Origin: Todiramphus chloris collaris
Taxonomy: Eukaryota > Chordata > Aves > Coraciiformes > Alcedinidae
Length of the DNA stretch: 64,000 nt
Reading direction: 5' to 3'
Assembly (NCBI GenBank): GCA_025345505.1
Contig: JANVCC010000011.1
Span: forward strand, 4,963,595-5,027,594
Shown piece after piece: positions 35,569 to 47,000 of the stretch. The notes beneath the pieces were generated by a model that was given only the letters and a program-made list of their open reading frames with translations, was not told the origin of the DNA and ran no database searches. A program made the translations under genes and the position numbers. Every line of letters begins with the position of its first letter. Within the stretch, counting starts at the first letter, position 1.

Positions 35569-36354
35569 TGTCACAGTTTAGGGTCAGGGAAGCCCCTTAG
35601 ACCTATAAAAGATGCTTTCTGTTAACCTCCCTTGCTCACCAGAGGAGAAGAGAAAGGGCATAGGGGAGAGAGACAGTGATTAGAACAGCTTTAATAAAAA
35701 TGAAAATAATAATAATAAAACTGAATATATACAAATATATAAAAAAAACCCAGTATTGAACCCAACCCCCCTGATGGTAATTATATCATTGTCACCACTG
35801 ATTCTGTGGAGCCGGCACCACGGGAGTCACAGACTGGGCCTTGCAGCAGATGGAAGCTGTGTTCAAGAGCTGGATTCTGGTACTGGATTCATGAACACAC
35901 CAACTGGGATCAAATGCAGAATGGACAGAGTCCTCCTTGGGTGCTCCAAGGAAGGAACCAAAAAAGTACCTGAGCCAAGCCAAGCAAAGCTGGCAAAGTG
36001 GTCCAAGAGGGGAGAAGAGCCACAGATCCCTCAGCTTTATGCCAAATATGATGTATATGGGATGGAATATCTTGTTGATCAATTTAGGGTCACCCACCCT
36101 GTCTGCTCCTCCCTGCAGGTGCAGCCTTTCACTTTCAGCACTCCACCATGTGTTACACAAGATCCAGCAGGGACCTTGGTCTGCACAGCGATCCTTCGTA
36201 GTAACTCTAAACATGAGGTGTTATCACTGCTAGAAGCAGACACTGACTGTGAAAACAGGCTGCTAACTTCAGAAAGTGCAGTTAGTTAGAAGAAATGAGA
36301 TGAAAAGTAAAATCACTGAACAGAATTAGTTCTGTTCTCACTCAAACCAGGACA
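35569..36354 (-). mobile_element. Solo LTR (ERVL-like), minus orientation, nested in a CR1
   Basis: This 786-bp LTR runs on the plus strand from TGTCACAGTTTAGGG to CTCAAACCAGGACA. It is the reverse complement of the family represented by 15339-16142 and aligns with that copy along its length. Both TG/CA termini are intact. The insertion interrupts the CR1 word 'ataatcttcccaggg'. The flanking bases (CTTC left, CTTT right) look like a degraded short target duplication. No internal retroviral sequence adjoins. The open frame at 35756-36289 on plus runs through the LTR and is not a gene. Confidence 0.9.
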
Positions 36355-36400
36355 CTTTCCCAGGGATTGAAGTGAGGCTAACGGTCTATAATTACCTGTA
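36355..36400 (-). mobile_element. CR1 LINE, distal piece beyond the LTR
   Basis: 'tcccagggattgaagtgagg' and 'ctaacggtctataattacct' continue the CR1 order seen before the LTR. Similarity ends near 36400, the probable 5' truncation point. Confidence 0.75.
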
Positions 36401-38023
36401 AGTATTTGTATAACTCTTCTGCCACACCTTGACTGGCAGGCAGAGGGGCCAGGCTCATTTTCTGGAGTTTCCAGTAAACAGTGACTTGTACCATTCTAAG
36501 AAACCCAGGAACATTAAGTGAAGCTCTTTGATTGTTCACCAAGTCATAGTTCTTGACCTGTAAGTTCTTGACCTGATGATACCAGTACCTAAAAACAGTG
36601 GTCTTTTATTTACAGGAGAAAAGGGAAACAGGTGGGCACAGGGGACAACACAAAAAAATAGCTATTCCTTTTCCAACCAATCCTTAAAACGTTCACAGTT
36701 TTGGTGACTCAACTGCTTCTTTTGATGAGACGTGCACCTGTATCCCATCTCCTCTATGTCCCACATAGAGCTTATTTTTGTCATATTTCTATCCTCTTCA
36801 GTTTTGTTTCTCTTTTCCCCTTCTATCTGTGAAACATTTATTTTATTCACTTTTTATTCTGATACTACAAGTGGAATACTTCAGTATCAAAGGAGCTTTA
36901 AATGGCTGTCATAGCAGCCTCACTTGTGATAGCAGAATCACTTTCACATAGACAAGATTCTTCAGGGGAAAAGCATGACAACTACAGTAATGCCTGCAGT
37001 AGTACTATTTACTTTGGTTGGAATAAAATAATAGTTTTACTTAGTATTGATCTAATTGATTTTTCTTTCTCTGCACAAGCCTTAAATTCTCTGACAATTT
37101 TTTCTGACTGAAACACACTGAATTTATTGGCTGTTCCTGGAGGCAACCAGCAGACTCTTTCTTTCCACTGTAGTTTCCAGACAACCTTCTGGGCCACCAT
37201 TGTTCCTAACAACTGTAAGAGAGGAACCTGGCATGCCTCTTGTTCACGGAACTGAGCAACAGCCATGTACTAGTAGATCACTGCTAACTGTAAGACAGTG
37301 GAAGATCAAATAAATTGCTGGAAAGCTGATGAAACCTTTATGTGATAACAAAGACTATTTTTAACACTTGATCAAAGCAGGACATTTACTCCAAAGTAAG
37401 AAACCAAAAGCAAAGAAGCAAGTTTGAGGTGTAGGATATTTTCTCAGAAAATGCAGAAGAGTTTTGAAGCATAGGGGAAAACAGATATTTATGTTATTTT
37501 TATGTAATTAGAAATGTCTTCAATGTAGGCACTTATATTTGAGCTAGACTATATACTCAGACTATTTTTTAGTTAATAGAATGTCCTTTGATATTAACAG
37601 ATGTTTATAGGAAAGAGTTTCTTCCTAAGGTAGACAAAGGAAAATAACCTTAAACAAGCCTATTACCTTCATTGTATCAGAGCCCAGAGTAGTTGGTTCG
37701 GATGGAAACATCTAGACTTTCTTGTGGTAGGAGAGAAAGATGCTGCTCTAAGACACTCTCTCCGGTATCCCACATGGATTCCATTTCCACAGACATTTCC
37801 TGTATGAGTATTGACAATTAAGAGGGATGAAAAATAAAACTGTTAGAAGATGATTTATTCTTTTCTCTGGAAGTTAGACGATTGAGTGAAAATGAATAAA
37901 TATTTGGAAATAGTTGAGTGAAAACCAAATATGTCACTATGAAATAAAATTCCAGTGCCACACAGGAGGGCTAGCTGTGTTGGCCCAAACCTCCCCCCTC
38001 TTCTGTGGGCCAGCCATCCTTAT
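36401..38023. other. Unique non-coding DNA
   Basis: I see no gene or element. There is a 14-15 base tandem duplication of 'tagttcttgacctg' at 36547-36575. Confidence 0.5.
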
Positions 38024-38427
38024 TCGTTTGAAGGTGCTGGGCCTGTTTAGTTTGAGGAAGAGGAGGGTGAGGGGAGACCTCATCACTCTCTACAACTACC
38101 TGAAAGGACATTGTAGAGAGGCTGGTGCTGGTCTCTTCTCTCAGGTAATTAGGGATAGAACCAGAGGGAATGGCCTAAAGATGAAACAAGGTAGGTTTAG
38201 ACTAGACATTAGGAAAAAAATCTTCACGGAAAGGGTAGTGAAATATTGGAATGGGCTGCCCAGGGAGGTGGTTGAGTCACCATCCCTGGATGTGTTTAAA
38301 CATCACTTAGATGTGGTGTTGGAAGATGTGGTCTAGGGGTGAACTTGTAGAGTAGGGCTAATGATTGGACACAATGATCCCAAGGGTCTTTTCCAACCTG
38401 AGTGATTCTGTGTGATTCTGTGTGATT
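38024..38427 (+). mobile_element. CR1 LINE 3' end with variant tail
   Basis: A sense CR1 from 'ctgggcctgtttagtttgag' through 'ctctacaactacctgaaagg', 'ccagagggaatggcctaaag' and 'gaatgggctgcccagggagg' to a tail of repeated 'tgattctgtg' instead of 'attctatg'. The final part of ORF2 remains open on plus to the stop at 38334-38336. It is the same subfamily as 59253-59681 and the LTR-split CR1 at 15138-16372. Confidence 0.95.
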
Positions 38428-41258
38428 ATTAGACAGCATCATCCATGATGTTTTGTCTTGTGGCAAAAATCCACTTCTCATCATGAAAAAAGTGTGTTCA
38501 ATCAAAACTTGGTTTTCTTTAAAAATGATTTTTGACATGATTTCCTTTAACAGTCTCAGCTTATCCTCCTAAACCACTTGTCTTGTCTTACTCTACCATG
38601 CCATGCCCACATTACAAGTCTTTCTGAAGCTTTCAACCATGATAAACAGTCTTTCCAGTCCTGCAAAAATACAGTAAACTCATGTCCAGCCTCTCTTTAT
38701 AAGGAGAGAGGCTGGGCAGCCCAGTGTCACCACCTGATTCAACCTGCACCTCCACACTGTTTTGAGTGAGTGGTTATGGGTGGGAGGGCTACAGACCCCA
38801 TTACCCTAAGCACTTTGTCTCAACTCTTTACAGTGTAGCAGCTGGCAATAACAGAAGACTTAGAAAGCAAAATATTCTGGCAAATTAAAAATTCAACTTG
38901 ATATAAAAGGAAAGAAAGGTTTATCTTTGCTAAACATTCCCCACCTAGCTTGAGGTGTATAATTAAACATGAGGCTGCAGCTCTATATTTCCTCTTGTAG
39001 AGCAGGGTACATGGCAGCTGAACAAGATTGCACTGCTATAATTTGTACCTTACTCTCTTCATCCAGCAGGACCAGAAAAATAACCATCCTTCATGGTTTA
39101 GCTACTCATCTGCTTCAAGGGTAATGCCATGCATGATATATTTTTGCTACTTAGAGCTCAATTATCAGTGACAGAGGGAAACCTTTGCAGTTCTGCCAGA
39201 GACACTCTTACTGGTGTATGCGAAGCCAAAAAATATTAGCCACTGTAGGGCAACTCCACTCATTCCCATGGAAGCTGGACCAGAGATAAAGGAGGCAGCA
39301 CGAAGGAAATGGCACAGCTCACTTTCCCTATGCCAGGAGACCTTTTCTGGTTTTGACACCTATAATTGTCAAAGACCACTATATAGAGCTCATGACAATG
39401 CTACAATGTAGTCTAGGACTGTCCCACTAGCTTTCTGTAATAGCATGATGTGCCAAAAAAAAAAAAATATTAGTCACTTTTTTTGTAGATACTGATTAAT
39501 TAAAGTGAGCTCTGAACATACTATTTGGATTGACGTCCCCAGGAGAGACACTCAGGAGATGGTCTTTACTGCACATCTCAGTAAAGTTTCAGAATGTGAT
39601 GGACTTCTAAGATATCTAGTCCTGTCACACCTGAACTGTAACACAGAAAGCTGAGCTGCTGACTTCAGATGTCTTCTTCAAGGATAATCATTTGCAAAAT
39701 TGTAAGTGCTTAAATTGGAATTTAGGATGTAATTCCTTTGGGAAATATGGTTCTTAGTCCTTCCATGGCTCTGTTTTCAATCTTTTCTCAGACTTGCAGG
39801 TCCCCTCAAACCTTAGACCAGACTGAAAATCCAAGTAGAATCCATGCACAGACACCAGATACTGTTTATCCAGTCTCCATCTCCCACCTTGGGTCTCTTC
39901 AGTTTCTGATTTCCTCCTCACTGGTTAGTCATCTTGAAGTTCAGTAGCAAGTGACTTACATACACGCAGAGAAGAGAGAAAGGTCACACAGAACGTAGTT
40001 AGAATTAGAGTTTAATAATAAGATAGGACAGATTACAATGATAAGACAATATTGTTTCCCTTCTTACCAGACAGAAAATTCTAGGTTTAATTTCTTCAAA
40101 GGTAAGCTTGAGTAGCTCCATCTGTTGCCAACTGATCAGTGACTGGTCTTTCTTAGTGCCTCTATTATCTATGTTACAGTTTATGTTTCCATGTGTTTAA
40201 TTATTATTTGTCTTTGTCTTTTATGCTGAACAGGTATTAAGCGGAAGGCCTTAGAAAACAGTTGCCATTACATATAACACATACGAGGAGATACTGAAAT
40301 ATTATAAATGATCTGTTTGTAACCTAATGATATTATTTCACTGTCCCTCATGTAATTTGTAAATGTTGCATAACTAACACACTACAACTGACAGCTACTA
40401 GAGATCTGAAAAGCTACCTCTTTAATCATGACCTAAATAGGGACATGCCAAATACCCTTTCAAATGTGATTAAGGTATTCCTAAATAATGACAGATTGTA
40501 GACGGGAAAGAGGGGAAACTTGGGTATATGTAGATGAAACCTGACAACAGCAGTTAGCATCTGTATTGTAAAGGAACCTTTGCAATTACTTTATTTTGCT
40601 TCTTAATTTTTATATGCTATGTGGAATACATGATGCATTGATTACATGATTGTATATGATTGCTTCTGATCTTTCTCGTGCCTGTTTTTCCTGGAGTATG
40701 TTTTGTAAGTGAACATGCATGTATGTGTGTGTGTGTAGAATAGGTTTTGAGCCAAGCAGCCTAGGAAAATTACAATGATAAGCCTTGGCAGAAATGTAAC
40801 TGTCTCTGTTGAGCCAGCTCCTCTGCTGTAGATTTGCCATTTCAGCCTTGCAAGTAGAGCTTTAGAGGCCACACCAAAATGATCTCATTTTGCTTTTTTA
40901 AAAAAAAATTATCTAGATAAAAGAAGCTTGAAGGGATGTCATGTCTGCATGGAAACAAAACATTAGGTATCATAACAAGAAGAATATATGAAGAGAGAAT
41001 TAATATTTATGACTGAGTTTACTGTGTCTGGAAATGAGATACCGCATCCAAACAGGGTAATCTTAGCAGGTGAGACTGTGATCTCAGATATTCTGATACA
41101 AATTAAGCTGATTGACTTTAATTAGGATACATTTGCATATATGAAATCAAAAGGGAATAAAAGTATTAACTCCTGTCTAATGACTTCCGAGATACAGTAT
41201 AAGGATCAGACAGTTAAAGACTTGAGCGCTGCTTCAGAGATTCCCCTTACAAAAAAGG
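38428..41258. other. Unique non-coding DNA
   Basis: About 2.8 kb without a recognised gene or mobile element. An 11-bp-arm inverted repeat with an 8-base spacer lies at 38686-38715. Confidence 0.5.
38686..38715. repeat. Small inverted repeat, 11-bp arms
   Basis: 'ccagcctctct' at 38686-38696 is the exact reverse complement of 38705-38715. With only 11 bp per arm it may be chance or a small template-switch product. Confidence 0.75.
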
Positions 41259-41912
41259 AATCATAGAACCATAGAAGGCCTTGGGTTTGAAGGGTTCTCT
41301 AAAGGTCATCTAGTCCAACCCCCCTTCAGTGAGTAGGGACATCCTCAGCTAGATCAGGTTGCTCAGAGACTCATCAAGCCTGACCATGTATATCTTCAAG
41401 GATGGGACATCTACCACCTTCCTGGGCTACTTTTTCCAATGATCCACTACCCTCATAGTAAAGAACTTCTTCCTAATATCTATTCTAAATGTATCCTTCT
41501 CTAGTTTAAAACCATTGCCCCTCATCCTACCACTACCTGCCCTTGTAAACAATCCCTCTCCAGCTTGACCGTAGGCCCCTCTCAGGTACTGCAAGGCTGC
41601 TATAAGGTCTCCCCAAAGCCTTCTCTTCTCTAGGGTAAACACCAACTCCCTCAGCCTGTCCTTGTAGGAGTCGTGTTCCAGACCGCTGATCATTTTCCTG
41701 GCTCCTCTCTGGACCTGCTCCATCAGGTCCATTTCATTCCTGTGTTGAGGGTTTCAGAGCTGGACACAGTACTGCAGGTGAGGTCTCACCAGAGTGGAAT
41801 AGAGGGGCAGGATCACCTCTCTCAATCTGCTGGCCATGCCTCTTTTGATGCAGACCAGGATGTGATTGGCCTTTTGGGCTGCAAGTTCACATTGTTGGCT
41901 CATGTCAAAGGA
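41259..41912 (-). mobile_element. CR1 LINE, 3' 0.65 kb, antisense
   Basis: On plus it begins 'atcatagaaccatagaaggc' and continues with 'ggtcatctagtccaaccccc'. On minus, a fairly intact C-terminal ORF2 piece reads VQRGARKMI, GLEHDSYKDRLREL, AALQYLRGAY and RMRGNGFKL (about 41427-41732). The upstream limit is near 'gttggctcatgtcaaagg', followed by a 15-base poly(T). Confidence 0.95.
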
Positions 41913-42811
41913 AGATTCCTTTGTTTTTTTTTTTTTAACAGGAAGAGTTAAATCTGGAAAACAGAATTAAAAGTGTGGGTCTTTTACTCTATCCTCATTT
42001 GAGGAGGCTTAAGATGATCATCACATAGACAAATATGTTTACATGTCCTTTGAACCAGTAGTCATGGTTCAGTGCAGTATCAGCTTCACAATTCTATGTC
42101 AACATCCTTTTTAGTTAAGTCCTAAGGCCTCATCCTAGTTCAGTGATGAACTCATGTAGTAGAACCTCAGGTTCTTCAAGCAATGTTGTATATGATTCTG
42201 AGAATTAACTTCTACAGAATCCTAGAATAAACCCAAAGTTACCTATCTAGTAGTGTCTGAATCTCCACAGCTCTTTTGAGAGTCTGGATCTTCTGAAGCC
42301 ATGGTCAAAGTCCCATGAAGAGATGTCAGTAATTAAGTCGATGTTCAGGCCTATACTGACCAGTAGAACCTGAGAAGAAATAATTCTTCTCCAGCATGAC
42401 AGAATTCATGTGCAATTAGCTGTTAGAATTTGCTAACCTATTCCCATTATTATTTCTCTCAGAGATATTTTTGCTTCATTTGACAATTTTACTGATGTTA
42501 ACTTGATGTTTTCTTACAAGTCCTTAGTAAAGATTCTGTATGGCACTAAGAGGGGAGCAGATTCCTTGAGATCCCTCTTTATGCAACAAATTATTATATT
42601 TCCCCATTTATAATAACATTTTGAAATATCCCCACTGAACCCCTTAGCATGCAGCACAGCATCACAGATCTCCAAATTCAAAAATTAATATGCCATGCTA
42701 GGAGATGTCTGAGAAAGCTGTGATGATATTGCAGTAATAAATATGACAGGTCATACTATCAAGAAGATTATCTGGAAGGCAAAACATTGCTAGCACATTA
42801 TCTAGTTTTTA
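41913..42811. other. Unique non-coding DNA
   Basis: No gene or element is recognised apart from a short poly(T) at the left edge. Confidence 0.5.
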
Positions 42812-43765
42812 TGTGGCAAGGTTTTAGTAGCATGGATGTGACACGGGTGCCTTCTGTGAGAAGCTTTTAGAAGCTTCCCATGTGTCTGATAGACCCAATG
42901 CCAGCTGGCTTCAAGACACACCTATCACTGGCCAAGGCCATGCCTGTTACAGTAGTAGTCCCTCTAGGATAGCACAAGTAAGAAGGGGAAAGAAAACCTG
43001 TGCAACTGCAGTGAGGAGAGAGGAGTGAGAAGATATGTGAGAGAAACAACTCTGTAGACACCAAGGTCAGTGAAGAAGGAAGGGGAGGGGGTGGTCCAGG
43101 TGCCAGAGTAGAGATTCCCCTGCACCCCTCCCCACTTCGTGAGGTAGATGCATGCAGGTTAATGGTGCAGCAGATATGCATTTGCAGGCTGTGGAGGACA
43201 CCATGTCAAAACAGGTGGGTACCCAAAAGAGGCTGTTACCCCATGGAAAGACTGTGCTGGAGCAGGCTCCTGGCAAGTCCTGTGGACCCATGGAGGGAGG
43301 AACCCACACTGGAGCAGGTTTGCTGGCAGGACTTGTGACCCCATGGGGAACCCACAGTGGGGCAGTCTGTTCCTGAAGGCCTACACCCCAGGGAAGGGAC
43401 TGATGCTGGAACAGTTTGTGAACTGCAGCTCATGAGTAGGACTCACGTCACAGAAGTTTGTGGAGGACTGTCTCCCGTGGTAGGGACACCATGCTGGAAC
43501 AGGGCAGGACAATGTGTGATGAATGGACCACAACCCTCATTCCCCATCCCCTTGCATGAGTTGGGGGGGGAGGATGTGAAGATCTTAGCAGATCTTAGGA
43601 GAACTGAGCCCAGGAAAAAGGGAGGAGTGGGAGAAGGTGTTTTAAGATTTGGGGTTTATTTCTCATTATCCTACTGTGATTTGATTGGTCATAAATCAAA
43701 TTAATTTCCCCAAGTTGAGTCTGTTTTGCCTGAGACAGTGATCAGTGAGTGATACCCCTGTCTTT
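42812..43765 (+). mobile_element. LTR of a second avian ERV family, 3' end missing
   Basis: The sequence follows a common avian retroviral LTR in sense orientation: 'tggcaaggttttagtagc', 'tctgtgagaagcttttagaa', 'gagattcccctgcacccctc', then a degenerate tandem array rich in CCATGG and CTGGAGCAG words, and a 3' region with 'tctcattatcctactgtgat', 'ttaatttccccaagttgagt' and 'gtctgttttgcctgagacag'. The last part of the LTR is missing because a piece of another LTR joins at about 43765. The left end is approximate. The GC-richer body contrasts with its surroundings. No internal region adjoins it. Confidence 0.82.
43240..43504 (+). repeat. Degenerate tandem array inside the LTR, unit about 45 bp
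   Basis: About six diverged units follow one another. Each contains a variant of 'acccatggaggg', then 'cacactggagcag', then a short variable part such as 'tttgctggcaggacttgtg'. Similar arrays are typical of this avian LTR type. Confidence 0.75.
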
Positions 43766-44080
43766 ACCTATACCGAATATGATGTATATGGGATGGAATA
43801 CCTTGTTGGTCAGTTTAGGGTCACCTGTCCTATCCACTCCTCCATGCAGGTCCGGCCTTTCACTTTCTGCATCCCCAGTGTGGTACACAAGATCCAGCAG
43901 TGGCCTTGGGCTGCACACCAGTCCTTGGTAGTAACTCTAAACATGGGGTGTTATCACTGCTAGAAGCAGACACTGTCTGTGAAAACAAGCTGCTCACTGC
44001 AGACAGTGCAGTTAGAAGAACTGAGCTGAAAAGTGAAATTACTGAACAGAATTAGTTCTGTTTTCGCTCAAACTAGGACA
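43766..44080 (-). mobile_element. Partial LTR (ERVL-like), minus orientation
   Basis: This is the 5' 315 or so bases, in its own orientation, of the family seen at 15339-16142 and 35569-36354. On plus it runs from 'gaatatgatgtatatgggat' to 'gctcaaactaggaca', ending at the LTR terminus CA at 44079-44080. The remaining 60% of the LTR is absent and the sequence passes straight into the plus-strand LTR of another family, so a deletion or rearrangement is likely. Confidence 0.88.
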
Positions 44081-47000
44081 TCATCATGTATTTAATGTTT
44101 TGGCTTCATCTCCTTATGGAGAACAATAAAGCAGAAGTTCTTATATTTCAACAAAATGAGGAGCAACTGTGTACTTGCTTCAATTCAATAATTCAACAGC
44201 AAATACACAATGGAGATAAAATGTCTATTTCTGCAGCACGATACAGTCTAAGGGTAGCATATCAGCTGGTCAATATGCACAGCTCTACAGCTGTCCGTTG
44301 AGATACACCAGCTCATATCAGCCTAGGGTTGGGTCCCAGCACTTGTATGATTTGTTATTTTCATGTTGAGGTCATAAGGGGAACATAGGTTTTATTGGTA
44401 AAAATGTATTGCAGTCCTAAGTCTAAGCAAGCCAAAGGACTATGAGCTGAGATGTTTTTTTTGTCAAAATTAATAGCCCAGAAGAGTCTAAAACACACTG
44501 CCTGTCAGTCTTCCTGAGCCACAGCTGTTTGATCAGTTCTTGTCAGCCCTTCTTAAAGACCTCAGCTTAAGAAATATGTAAGACGTATTACTCCCAGGAG
44601 GCTTCATAGGAGCGTATCTACAAACCAGACAGAAAACACATCCTTCGCTTTCTGCATCCACCCTCCCACCCTGAAACAGGATTTCTGTAGCAGTATAACA
44701 TGTACAAACTAACAGTATTAATGCAATTGTACAAGGATCAGTCGTAGTAAGACAAACCTTCGTATCAGTTTCTGTCTTCAGCCATTAAGTGCTTGCAAGA
44801 AGCAAATGTCTTGTGATTAAAATTATACACACCAGAGGACACAGGGGAGACCTTTGATCATCTGCACGGACATTATTTTGCATAGTAGCATCTCAAATGG
44901 CAAAGGAGAAAACATGCCATATAGGTTTTTATTTAGCCCAAATGCTCTTAAATTATTCAGATCATTATTAAAATATGAAATAAGATTCAAACAGAAAAAA
45001 ATATTTAAATTTTTAAACAGGGAGTATTTGAAACTCTTTATTTGGATGGAATGCATCATTCCAAGATGGTTTTAAGAAGTACAAAGGTCATAATTTCAAC
45101 CCAGGTAGAATGCTAAACTGAAGTGCATGTATTCAGATACAAAACACTGAAAATAAAAATGAAAACCTTTAAATAGTTTGTTTTGGTCTCATTAAATAAT
45201 TGACATATTACACAAGACACTCAATATAAATTCTCCTGAGGCACTCATGATGCTAAGGATGAATTTACATTGCCTGAAGTGACAATGGAAGTTGACCACC
45301 TAGTCTAAGCTGATTTTATTCTCCATAGTCAGCAGAGAGAAACAGGTGCTTCCAGATGGTGACTCATTCTTCCTACCTTAAGAGATAATGTACCCTCTGC
45401 AGCTTCCTTTTCTCTTTGGATTATAAAAGAGCTCAATCACTTTTACAAGCTTAGACTAAACTGATGTAAATCCTAACATTCTTACAAGAAATGACACAAT
45501 AAATACAGTAACTTTATTTAGTGTCCATTGACCAGTTTAATTAGAAGTTTAAGGTATCTAGAATGTCATCTGTCACTGAGACTCAAATTAAGAGAATAAG
45601 TGATTTTTTCCAATTAAGTGTCAAAAGCAAAAAGAGATACAATCAAAGAAATTCAAATTCCAGATTTATTTTAGTTCAATCCAAACAAAGGCTTTGATTT
45701 TTCTACAGATTAAAAATAAATTATATCATATTGAATTAAATATTTCATTCTGTGGTAGAGATCATGAACTTTAAAAGGATTTGGGAAGAGAGAGATTATG
45801 TTACAGATTGCCTAGACAGGTGTAAGTAGCACATGAGGCTTTCTGCAAACTAGCAGAAGCTTGTATTCATGTGTGATTGCAACCATACATACATCTTAAA
45901 GATCAGCCTGGCACTGTAGAGACAATTCATAATACTGCTAGACTAACACTGGTGGCAATTTCTTAATGCAAACAACATAGAACAGTACTGTTAAATGTAG
46001 AATTTATTCTGTGCCTATCAAACTTGAGAAACCTGTGCTGATTTCAATGCATTAAGAACACAGCAAAAGAAATAATCTTATTTGGGGGAAGTCTCTTAAA
46101 ATAAACAGTAAAAATAAATTTCTCAAGTAAGCTGAATCATAGGAATATCTGGAATATGAATCCCTTCTTCATACTGAAGTCCAGTCTCAAGATATAGGAA
46201 GAGATAGACTCTCAGCATTGATTTTAGCTGAATGCCTGGCTCAAATCAAAATTGCTTACATAAGGTGGAGAAAATCATTCCTTTTTGTAATGACACTACC
46301 CACATGAAATTGAATCAGTTTGTATAAATTATGTCCAACTAGTTCATGTCAAGCCGTACATTAGTTTCTCTACAAAATTTTAAATTTTTAGAGTTGTTGT
46401 TTCATTTTTTGGTCTTTCTTTTCTCCTTCTCCCCTATGGTAGGGTGACCCACAATGGTGACTTGGCAGGAGATAAAAAAGCGTGACAATGCCAGTGCACT
46501 GTCAGCTATGAATATGTAAAAAAAAAAAACCCTCTTAACTCCTTTCTTACAACTTTAACAAGACAACAACTTTCATGTTAAAATAAAAAGGAACAAAAAC
46601 CTTCAAACAGAAGTGTGATTTTTATAGATGATTGGTGTTCTTTAATGCAGATTCATAAAAACATTGTTGTAAGTATAATCTAACAGGACAGCAGATGAAA
46701 AATAAAAACATCATTCTTGCAATCCTGTATTGACTGTGAAAAGCCCGAGCATTACTGGTTTCTGTAGTGTCATCATTCATGTCTCACTCATATACTACTT
46801 AAATAACCTCACCACTTATAAATGTATGTAAATCCACTTTTAAAGCTTTTGGCCCTTTCATAATTGCATTAGAAGTGGTTCAAAAAATTAGCTATTCTTA
46901 GCTGAAGGGTATGTTATCAGTTGCCTGATGAAACAGCAATTAATGATCGCTATGTTCAGTCCTTGGTGGGAGAAGAGGGCCTGCTCTCATTTTCATCAAT

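Noticed and set aside
35756-36289. A 177-codon plus-strand frame, the second longest in the window
   Set aside because: It runs through the LTR at 35569-36354 and has no retroviral or cellular protein motif. LTR sequence of this family happens to be open here.
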